Shown piece after piece: positions 1 to 5,090 of a stretch of DNA of 5,090 bases (position 1 is the first letter of the stretch; every line of letters starts with the position of its first letter). A program made the position numbers and the translations under genes. The notes below the pieces were generated by a model. The model did no database searches, was not told the DNA's origin, and was given only the letters and a program-made list of their open reading frames with translations. The DNA lies in contig JACJYT010000025.1 in NCBI GenBank assembly GCA_020635975.1, positions 1-5,090 of the forward strand. Direction: 5' to 3'. The stretch is from Chitinophagales bacterium. GTDB taxonomy: Bacteria > Bacteroidota > Bacteroidia > Chitinophagales > UBA8649.

Positions 1-16
1 TAAATTCTAAATATTA

Positions 17-1375
17 CTATTTAATAATTTCTATGTCAACTCTTCTGTTTTCAGAAAGTTTTGGAGATTGTTGGAAATATTCTCCGTAACCATATAATTC
101 TGCTCTAGAGCCATTGAAACCTTTTTCACTCATGTACTTCCAAACATTTTGTGCTCTTCTTAAAGAAAGATTAACATTGCTGTATTCATCTCCAGCTTCG
201 TCTGTATAGCCTTTAATTTTCACTTTGTAATTTGGATTCGCTTCTAGAATAGCAAGTACTTGGTCAATTTTTTTCTTCTCTGAAGCACTTACAAGATCAC
301 TGCCTGAAGCAAAGAACACAGAGTTAGTACCAGTGCCAGTTCCAACTAAATTAGAAGAACTTGGACTTGTAACAACAGGTGTAGAAACTGTTGGTGTACT
401 TGGTACAGTTGGAACACTTACTGTTTCAACGGCTTCTTTAGGGCAACCATTGTTAGAAGCTACTCCAGCAAGTTCAGGACACTTGTCGTACTTGTCTACG
501 ATACCATCACCATCAGTATCTGGACAACCAGCATAACGCTTATCTCCTTTTTCGTTAGGGCATGAATCTTTGTCGTCTGGAACACCATCTCCGTCTGAAT
601 CGGCCATTGGACAACCTTTATTATCCATAGAACCAGCTTCTTGCGGACAATTGTCACGACTATCGCCTAGCCCATCACCATCGCTATCTGGACAACCAAA
701 GAATTCAGCTGTACCTGCTGCAAAAGGACATTCGTCAATCAAATCTGGAACGCCGTCGCTATCCGAGTCGCTTACTTCAGTGTCTTCAGATTTAGCTTCT
801 TTTTTGCCTTTGCCAAAGTTGTAAACTAGAGAGGCAGAATGTTGCGTATAATCATAAGAATTATCAATATTCAATTTGTACGTAGATTGGATGTTTATAG
901 TTAACCAATCTGCTGGACGAATATTTAAACCAATTCCAAATGGCACATAAGTGTTTACATCGTAATCTACAATGCTATTAAAACCAAATCCAGTGTGAAT
1001 GTATGGCGCAACCACTGCACTTTCTTTGAAAATATAGCCATTGTTGAATTTGTACTCTATATTAATACCAGCATCGTAAATGTGCTTTAATTGGTAAACA
1101 TCTGCAACTACATCTGGATAGGCTGTAATGGTAGGAAACCATACTTTACCAAATGTGAAATCTAACTTGGCATTAAATGAAGGGTTAATATATCTTCCAA
1201 CAAAAATCCTTCCCGAACCTTTGTAATTGTCAAAATCGAAATAAGATTTAGTTATAGGTCCAGAGAAATCGGTAGCACTAATTCCTGCTCCTACAGCCCA
1301 TTTGTGGCTCTCATTTTGAGCTATTGCGGCTAAACTTAGTGAAGCAACTAATAGTAAGGTGAAAATTTTCTTCAT
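17..1375 (-). CDS. OmpA-family outer membrane protein with thrombospondin type 3 repeats
   Basis: Structural outer-membrane protein of 452 residues that probably links the outer membrane to peptidoglycan. Residues 1-19 are a signal peptide (MKK, hydrophobic core, cleavage after A17-I18-A19). Residues about 25-188 are rich in alternating hydrophobic and aromatic strands ending in SLVYNFG, which fits an 8-strand-type OmpA barrel. Residues 203-312 carry four Asp-rich type 3 repeats, and about 313-350 form a Thr/Pro/Ser/Gly-rich linker. Residues about 351-452 are the OmpA C-terminal domain, with GYTD at 389-392, RRAQ at 406-409 and NRRVDIE near the end. D392 and R407 have the same 15-residue spacing as the diaminopimelate-binding Asp and Arg of E. 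coli OmpA. The ATG start directly precedes the signal peptide and has no Shine-Dalgarno motif, only A/T-rich sequence, as is normal in Bacteroidota. It lies 71 bases downstream of the MazG-like gene but appears to have its own promoter. Family assignment is firm; the exact partner or role is unknown. Confidence 0.95.
   Translation of the reverse strand: MKKIFTLLLVASLSLAAIAQNESHKWAVGAGISATDFSGPITKSYFDFDNYKGSGRIFVGRYINPSFNAKLDFTFGKVWFPTITAYPDVVADVYQLKHIYDAGINIEYKFNNGYIFKESAVVAPYIHTGFGFNSIVDYDVNTYVPFGIGLNIRPADWLTINIQSTYKLNIDNSYDYTQHSASLVYNFGKGKKEAKSEDTEVSDSDSDGVPDLIDECPFAAGTAEFFGCPDSDGDGLGDSRDNCPQEAGSMDNKGCPMADSDGDGVPDDKDSCPNEKGDKRYAGCPDTDGDGIVDKYDKCPELAGVASNNGCPKEAVETVSVPTVPSTPTVSTPVVTSPSSSNLVGTGTGTNSVFFASGSDLVSASEKKKIDQVLAILEANPNYKVKIKGYTDEAGDEYSNVNLSLRRAQNVWKYMSEKGFNGSRAELYGYGEYFQQSPKLSENRRVDIEIIK
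440..769 (-). repeat. Four thrombospondin type 3 (calcium-binding) repeats within the OmpA-family gene
   Basis: Residues 203-229, 230-256, 259-285 and 286-312 of the OmpA-family protein form four repeats of 27 residues. Each has the shape DxDxDGxxDxxDxCP followed twelve residues later by a second cysteine in GCP. Two extra residues (Met-Ala, 257-258) separate repeats 2 and 3. The first repeat has Ser where the others have Gly in the Asp loop (DSDSDG against DSDGDG or DTDGDG). All eight cysteines of the protein lie here (216, 228, 243, 255, 272, 284, 299, 311). In this family the Asp residues bind calcium and the cysteines pair as disulfides, giving a stiff spacer between barrel and peptidoglycan-binding domain. 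Confidence 0.93.
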
Positions 1376-1407
1376 TTTAAATTATGTTTTAGTCTATAAT
1401 TTGGGCA

Positions 1408-1415
1408 CAAAAGTA
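1408..1415 (-). promoter_or_regulatory. Likely -7 box of the OmpA-family gene
   Basis: Read on the minus strand, these bases are TACTTTTG, a full match to the Bacteroidota -7 consensus TAnnTTTG recognised by the primary sigma factor. Transcription would begin near 1401, giving a leader of about 25 bases before the ATG at 1375. No good TTTG-type -33 element is seen at the expected distance; that region reads AACCCTTC. The box is in the only noncoding gap upstream of the gene, so a promoter here is plausible but unproven. Confidence 0.55.
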
Positions 1416-1446
1416 ACACAAATATTTAATTTGAAGGGTTTTCTAT

Positions 1447-1773
1447 TCATTTTAATTTTTTATTTCCAAGGTGTCTTTTGCTGTCTCTGTTCGTTTTTTT
1501 TGCCAAATTTTTTCTCATTGCATCTTCTAAATTGATATTGTTTTGATTTGCCATACACATCAAAACAAATAGAATATCTGCCATTTCATCTTCGAGAGAA
1601 TGCTTTGTTTCTGTTTCCTTAAAAGATTGTTCTCCAAATTTTCTGGCATATATCCGTGCTAGTTCACCTACTTCTTCCATTAAAATAGAAAGATTCGTTA
1701 GATCATTAAAATATCGTACGCCGTATTTTTTGATCCAAAGGTCAATTTCATTTTGAACTTCTGTAATTGTCAT
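1447..1773 (-). CDS. MazG-like nucleotide pyrophosphohydrolase
   Basis: Small all-alpha cytoplasmic enzyme of 108 residues, the usual length of single-domain MazG-like proteins. These hydrolyse (d)NTPs to the monophosphate and pyrophosphate, removing non-canonical or surplus nucleotides. The diagnostic metal-binding motif is complete: E33-E34-V-G-E37 on one helix (EExxE) and E63-M-A-D66 on the next (ExxD), followed by ILFVLMCMAN. A basic C-terminal segment (KKTNRD, then KRHLGNKKLK) fits the usual Lys/Arg-rich tail that contacts substrate phosphates. The ATG at 1773 is favoured because it gives family length and lies just before the first conserved helix; the upstream sequence is A-rich without a Shine-Dalgarno motif. 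It is divergent from the DUF218 gene and upstream, same strand, of the OmpA-family gene. Preferred nucleotide cannot be read from sequence. Confidence 0.9.
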   Translation of the reverse strand: MTITEVQNEIDLWIKKYGVRYFNDLTNLSILMEEVGELARIYARKFGEQSFKETETKHSLEDEMADILFVLMCMANQNNINLEDAMRKNLAKKTNRDSKRHLGNKKLK

Positions 1774-1804
1774 TTTTGTTCTATTTTACACGCAAAATAA
1801 GGAA
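1774..1804. promoter_or_regulatory. Short divergent intergenic region with weak promoter boxes
   Basis: Only 31 bases separate two divergent start codons, so each promoter must reach into the opposite gene. For the leftward gene, 1793-1800 reads TTATTTTG on the minus strand, one mismatch from TAnnTTTG, with a TTG on the minus strand about 23 bases upstream (1824-1826). For the rightward gene, 1771-1778 reads CATTTTTG, also one mismatch, with TTTG at 1752-1755, a spacing of 15 that is shorter than usual. AAGGA at 1799-1803 lies just two bases from the rightward ATG, too close to be an ideal ribosome binding site. The boxes are guesses; the compact divergent layout is certain. Confidence 0.35.
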
Positions 1805-2419
1805 ATGAAACGTAAATTTTGGACAATTCTCCTAGTCTTTGCTTTATTAGCTGCTTTGCTTTTTGGCTTCCGTTATAAACTGCTTGCTTTTTCGGCGAAT
1901 ATGCTTATCCATACAGATGAGTTAGTGCCGGTAGATTATGCCTTTGTTCTTTCAGGAGGGGCTAAAGATAGGGGAGCTTATGCATCCGAATTATATAACA
2001 TGGGGTATGTTCAAGATCTAGTGTGCACGGGGGCAAATTTGTCGCCAGATTTAGAATCCTATGGAATTGACTTAGCGGAATCTCACCTTACGAAAATGCA
2101 AATGGAAGCACTTGGCATCCCCTCTGATCATATTTCCGTTTTAGCTTTAGGCACCAGTACTTTAGAAGAAAGTGAGCTAATTTTGGCTTTTTGTATGGTT
2201 AATAAATTAAAGAAGATTGCGGTTATTAGCTCGCTATTTCATACAAGAAGGCTAGCTATGGTTTTCTTGAAAAAATTTCACGAAGAGGGAATAGAAGTGA
2301 GAATTTATGGTGCTGCCAGTACGCAATATTCGGAAGTAACTTGGTGGGAAAGCGAAGCCGGTTTAATAGCTTTAAACAACGAATACATAAAATTATTTTA
2401 TTATTGGATTAAATACTAA
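1805..2419 (+). CDS. DUF218 (YdcF/SanA/ElyC-type) membrane-anchored protein
   Basis: Protein of 204 residues with one N-terminal membrane helix (about 6-22, after MKRK) and a DUF218 domain that the positive-inside rule puts in the periplasm. Conserved family blocks are in order: VLSGGAKDR at 48-56, an ASELYNMG block at 60-67, TGA at 75-77, E92, TSTLEES at 117-123 (the usual s.nT.eEa block), SSLFHTRR at 142-149, the WW pair at 180-181, and EYIKLFYYW at 193-201. The fold is Rossmann-like. E. coli relatives SanA and ElyC affect vancomycin permeability and peptidoglycan/lipid-carrier homeostasis, but the biochemical activity of the family is not settled, so only an envelope role is inferred. The gene is alone on the plus strand, with 31 bases to its divergent neighbour. 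Its last 11 bases overlap the end of the convergent EEP gene. The start is favoured because it gives a clean membrane anchor. Confidence 0.88.
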   Translation: MKRKFWTILLVFALLAALLFGFRYKLLAFSANMLIHTDELVPVDYAFVLSGGAKDRGAYASELYNMGYVQDLVCTGANLSPDLESYGIDLAESHLTKMQMEALGIPSDHISVLALGTSTLEESELILAFCMVNKLKKIAVISSLFHTRRLAMVFLKKFHEEGIEVRIYGAASTQYSEVTWWESEAGLIALNNEYIKLFYYWIKY

Positions 2420-3479
2420 ATTTAACCAAGATAGGATAGTGGTCTGACAATTCTTCGTTTAACCTCTTGTATGAATTCACGGTAAAAATTGTGTCGAAAA
2501 GCAAATAATCTATTCGAAGAAAAGGACTAGGATTTACATAAGTTTTTCCAAATCCCATTCCTTTTTCGATAAAGGCATCTTTTTTATTTTTACTTAAAGT
2601 TCTATAGGCAAAGGAAACCGGAGTATCATTGAAATCGCCACAAATTATGCTTGGATAAGGACTCGAAGCTAGGCTTTCTAAAACCTGCTGGCTTTGCTTA
2701 GCCCTATTGATGTAGCCTTTTTTTAGTTTAGATATAATTTTTTCAACAGACTTACCATCTTGATTATCACCGAAGTTTTGGATAAAATCGTAATCCTCTT
2801 TAGCAAATTGGTTGCTTTGCAAATGTAAATTGTACAATCTTATGTTTTGGTTTGAATTAATTTCAAGATCTGTGTACATGCAAGAGTTTAATCTAGTACC
2901 TTCTACAAAAGTTAGCTTACCAGTATCTAAAATTTTAAAATTGGAGAATATTACAAGTCCCCAATGCGAGTTTTCATTGGAACTATAGGTCTTCGCAAAA
3001 TAAACATGCGAATAGTTTAGAAGCTTCTTAATATCTTTTAAATTCGTAAACTTTCCTTTGTCTTCGGTGTAAAATTCTTGTAAGCACAAGATGTCTGGTT
3101 TGTTTTCCTCTAATAAGTTTAAAATCTTAGCCCGGGTATCTTCATTGCCACTCCAATTGTATAAATCAAAGTTTTTTACATTCCATGTCATAATGCTAAT
3201 CTGCTCTAGCTTGCTAGAACTCCCAGAGATAGAAAAGTTTGCTTTGTTACTCGACCATGTAATAAGTAAAGCTATTAAGGGAAGCAGTGCTAATCTTTTT
3301 GCTTTTGAAAATACTTGTATAATAAAGAGGAAAACTACCACTAGAAGCAGAAGGGGGTAGATTAATCCTAAAAATGCGGTTGGCCAAAATTTAAGGGGAT
3401 TGATAGAGGCAGAATAATGAACTAATACCAAAGAAATGGCAAATAGTAGATTCAAAAAAAGTTGAAATTTTTTAAACAT
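2409..3479 (-). CDS. Membrane-anchored endonuclease/exonuclease/phosphatase (EEP) family protein
   Basis: Protein of 356 residues with three predicted membrane helices (about 5-22, 36-56 and 63-77) and a C-terminal EEP (DNase I-like) hydrolase domain from about residue 92. The metal and catalytic residues of the fold are all visible: N100 in TWNV, E135 in LQE, H219 in NLHLQS, D282 and N284 in GDFND, D324 in RIDYLL, and D346-H347 in SDHYP. It should therefore be an active magnesium-dependent phosphodiesterase or phosphomonoesterase. The fold covers nucleases, sphingomyelinases and inositol phosphatases, and the substrate cannot be deduced. Positive charges (K3, K4; then K59, K61, R62) place the N terminus and second loop inside, so the catalytic domain should face the periplasm. 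It is the last gene of the rhomboid cluster, 45 bases after the second rhomboid, and ends overlapping the convergent DUF218 gene by 11 bases. Confidence 0.9.
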   Translation of the reverse strand: MFKKFQLFLNLLFAISLVLVHYSASINPLKFWPTAFLGLIYPLLLLVVVFLFIIQVFSKAKRLALLPLIALLITWSSNKANFSISGSSSKLEQISIMTWNVKNFDLYNWSGNEDTRAKILNLLEENKPDILCLQEFYTEDKGKFTNLKDIKKLLNYSHVYFAKTYSSNENSHWGLVIFSNFKILDTGKLTFVEGTRLNSCMYTDLEINSNQNIRLYNLHLQSNQFAKEDYDFIQNFGDNQDGKSVEKIISKLKKGYINRAKQSQQVLESLASSPYPSIICGDFNDTPVSFAYRTLSKNKKDAFIEKGMGFGKTYVNPSPFLRIDYLLFDTIFTVNSYKRLNEELSDHYPILVKFSI

Positions 3480-3524
3480 TATTACTGAAGCTGAAGATTC
3501 TAATCAAACGAAAATAATTGGATT

Positions 3525-4433
3525 CTAGTTTTTGCTTGCTCTAAATAAGTAATCTTTTTCCACTTTAGTCAAACTTTCATAGCCATAAGCAGAAATTTTA
3601 TCAAGAATAGCATCGATTTTATCTTGATCTATTTCTATGACTTCTTTTACTTCCGATTTGGTAGCTGCTGTTTTGTTATCCTTTTTCTTTGTAGGCACGA
3701 AGTTTAAACGGAATTTGGTCCTACTCATAAGGTAGTCTACTGCTTGGTTGAAAGGCTTGTAAATAGGATATCCATTTTTATCTAAAAGAACATAGAAAAT
3801 TCCAAAAAGGAGACCACTTAGATGAATGATTCCAGATCCTAGAGTTTCTATCTTACCTAGATAAACTAATTGCAATAGCACTAAGGAAAGAACGATCCAT
3901 TTTAAAGAAACTTCTAAAACGAAGAATAGCTTTAGCTTATAATCGGGATATAGAATGCCAGATGCTCCAATCAAAGTCATGAGGCATGCCGAGGCTCCAA
4001 CAATCGGGGAAGGGGCTATATTTAGGAAGGCGAATTGGCAGGCAATTCGATAAAGGATAGCAGCAAAAATTCCACCTAGAAAATATAAAGGAACTAATTT
4101 TTTAATGGAATAATTCTTAAAGATTATTTTCCCAAAAAAGAACAACAAAAGCATATTCATCAAAAGATGCAATATACCATCATGAAAAAATTGGTAACTA
4201 ATAAAGCTGTAAAATTCCCAAAATGTGAAAGTACTAGAGGAACTTAAATAAAATATTCGCTCAAGGGTATTTCGCAGATAATGAGAATCTTTAAACAGGA
4301 TTAAATCCAGAACTTGTATAAGTAATTGAGCAAAATAGACCCCGCAGTAAATAAGAATTAGTCGGCTTATAAAATCTCCATTTAAAAAGCGATTTTTTAG
4401 AGCCTTGGCTGCGAAGGTAAGCTGAGCTTGCAT
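3525..4433 (-). CDS. Rhomboid-family intramembrane serine protease with C-terminal extension (second of tandem pair)
   Basis: Integral membrane protein of 302 residues with about six helices (roughly 22-46, 84-101, 112-132, 143-161, 165-190, 199-216). Rhomboid landmarks are the HxxxN motif on helix 2 (H89, N93), the catalytic serine in GASA (S148) on helix 4 and the catalytic histidine in IIHLSG (H204) on helix 6, so the Ser-His dyad is intact. The usual GxSG is GASA here; I recall this variant from Bacteroidota relatives. A second GASG (156-159) lies ten residues on and aligns with non-catalytic sequence (TAFG) of the neighbouring rhomboid. After helix 6 come a basic, Lys-rich linker (about 238-260) and a small helical tail at 269-302 (DAILDKIS, GYESLTKVEKDYLF) resembling the DUF6576 domain. 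Its ATG follows the upstream rhomboid stop by two bases, implying translational coupling. Substrates are unknown. Confidence 0.92.
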   Translation of the reverse strand: MQAQLTFAAKALKNRFLNGDFISRLILIYCGVYFAQLLIQVLDLILFKDSHYLRNTLERIFYLSSSSTFTFWEFYSFISYQFFHDGILHLLMNMLLLFFFGKIIFKNYSIKKLVPLYFLGGIFAAILYRIACQFAFLNIAPSPIVGASACLMTLIGASGILYPDYKLKLFFVLEVSLKWIVLSLVLLQLVYLGKIETLGSGIIHLSGLLFGIFYVLLDKNGYPIYKPFNQAVDYLMSRTKFRLNFVPTKKKDNKTAATKSEVKEVIEIDQDKIDAILDKISAYGYESLTKVEKDYLFRASKN

Positions 4434-4435
4434 AA

Positions 4436-5090
4436 CTAGTAAAAGCTATTTCTAGTTTTTTGCCAATATTTCACTATGAGATATCCTACTAATGCACCAC
4501 TTAAATGAGCGAAATGAGCTACATTGTCGCCTGCAAATTGTTGAAAACCCAGATACAACTCAATAGCAATATAGATCAAAACAAAATATTTTGCTTTTAA
4601 GGTGATAGGGGGGAAGAGTAAGCGTAATTCGGTGTTTGGAAAAAGCATTCCAAATGCTGTAAGAAGTCCGAAAATAGCTCCAGAAGCACCTACCATGGGA
4701 ACAAAATAATCTGCCGAAACGAGTCCATCGCTATAAGGAAACATTGAATGAATACTAGGATTTAAGTAATATTCCAATCCCGTAACTAATAGATAAAGAA
4801 TAGATGCGAAAATGCCAGTAGTAAAGTAGAAGAACACTAGTCTTTTGGCACCCCATACTTTTTCTAAGATGCTTCCAAATAAATACAAAGCATACATGTT
4901 AAAGAAAATATGCATAAAGCTTCCGTGCATAAAGAAATGCGTTACTAGCTGCCAAGGCTTAAAGAAAGGAGAATCGACATACCACAAAGCCAAAACGGGC
5001 GACAACTTGCTAAATGGCGAAAAATCTGCGCAAAACAGAACGAAAAAAATAAGGTTGGCAATAATTATGTGTTTTACAATATTGCTGTCA
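4436..5090 (-). CDS. Rhomboid-family intramembrane serine protease, partial (5' end beyond window)
   Basis: At least 217 residues are visible and the frame is open to the right edge, so the start codon lies outside. Landmarks, numbered from the first whole codon at 5089: helix 1 in about 4-21 (IVKHIIIANLIFF), WQLVTH leading to HxxxN (H60, N64) on helix 2, catalytic S136 in VGASGAIFG on helix 4, and catalytic H195 in AHLSGALVG on helix 6. All six rhomboid core helices are present, with a short basic tail. The product should be an active intramembrane protease of the inner membrane; the substrate is unknown. A TTG at 5003-5005 could be taken as a start, but that would delete helix 1. The stop is two bases before the ATG of the second rhomboid, so the pair is almost certainly co-transcribed with the EEP gene. 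Probably only a few N-terminal residues are missing. Confidence 0.92.
   Translation of the reverse strand, partial: DSNIVKHIIIANLIFFVLFCADFSPFSKLSPVLALWYVDSPFFKPWQLVTHFFMHGSFMHIFFNMYALYLFGSILEKVWGAKRLVFFYFTTGIFASILYLLVTGLEYYLNPSIHSMFPYSDGLVSADYFVPMVGASGAIFGLLTAFGMLFPNTELRLLFPPITLKAKYFVLIYIAIELYLGFQQFAGDNVAHFAHLSGALVGYLIVKYWQKTRNSFY

Noticed and set aside
440..769. Periodic DNA in the OmpA-family gene considered as a CRISPR or tandem DNA repeat.
   Set aside because: The roughly 81-base periodicity is at protein level; the nucleotide copies are diverged and in frame, consistent with thrombospondin type 3 repeats.
333..824. Two plus-strand open frames (333-536 and 570-824) opposite the OmpA-family gene, giving Ser/Pro-rich peptides.
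   Set aside because: They are the antisense reading of the Asp/Gly/Cys-Pro repeat codons and the Thr/Pro linker; the low-complexity SPS-type peptides mirror the repeats and show no domain or start signal.
3205..3218. Perfect inverted repeat TCTAGC-tt-GCTAGA.
   Set aside because: The six-base arms with a two-base loop lie inside the EEP coding region at a Ser/Lys/Leu stretch, with no T-tract; a two-base loop is sterically poor and this size is expected by chance.
3091..3360. Plus-strand open frame of 89 codons opposite the EEP gene.
   Set aside because: It lies wholly inside a gene with a complete catalytic motif set on the other strand, and its product has no recognisable features.
3505..3512. 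Possible internal promoter before the EEP gene (TTCGTTTG on the minus strand).
   Set aside because: It misses the A of TAnnTTTG and has no convincing -33 element; the 45-base gap is more simply an intra-operon spacer.
3957..3968. GASG at residues 156-159 of the second rhomboid as the catalytic serine motif.
   Set aside because: Alignment with the neighbouring rhomboid (VGASGAIFGLLTAFG against VGASACLMTLIGASG) puts the catalytic serine at S148; the second motif matches the non-catalytic TAFG.

Overview
The window looks like ordinary chromosomal DNA from a member of the Bacteroidota, probably a flavobacterium-like lineage. The evidence is AT-rich sequence, A-rich translation starts with poor or absent Shine-Dalgarno motifs, a TAnnTTTG-type promoter box, an OmpA protein carrying thrombospondin type 3 repeats, and a pair of adjacent rhomboid genes followed by a membrane-anchored EEP-fold hydrolase. 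I cannot name the genus.

Layout, left to right. Positions 17-1375 (minus) encode a secreted outer-membrane protein with an N-terminal beta-barrel, four calcium-binding type 3 repeats, a Pro/Thr/Ser linker and a C-terminal OmpA peptidoglycan-binding domain. A 71-base gap holds its likely promoter. Next is a small MazG-like nucleotide pyrophosphohydrolase (1447-1773, minus). A 31-base divergent gap separates it from a DUF218/YdcF-SanA-ElyC-type membrane-anchored protein (1805-2419, plus). That gene runs tail to tail, with an 11-base overlap, into a minus-strand cluster. The cluster reads from the right edge leftwards: a rhomboid protease (4436 to the right edge, 5' end missing), a second rhomboid with a C-terminal extension (3525-4433), and an endonuclease/exonuclease/phosphatase-family protein with three N-terminal membrane helices (2409-3479).

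Functionally, most of the window concerns the cell envelope. The OmpA-type protein tethers outer membrane to peptidoglycan, the DUF218 protein is from a family linked to envelope integrity, two intramembrane proteases sit in the inner membrane, and the EEP enzyme is predicted to face the periplasm. The MazG-like enzyme is the exception, a cytoplasmic nucleotide-pool cleaner. The three-gene minus-strand cluster has short gaps (2 and 45 bases) and is probably one operon whose promoter lies beyond the right edge.

There are no RNA genes, insertion sequences, CRISPR arrays or other mobile features, and no stretch over 300 bases lacks a gene. I see no clear undescribed system. The points most worth checking are the predicted periplasmic placement of the EEP domain next to two rhomboids, the GASA variant active site in the second rhomboid, and the true start of the truncated rhomboid.
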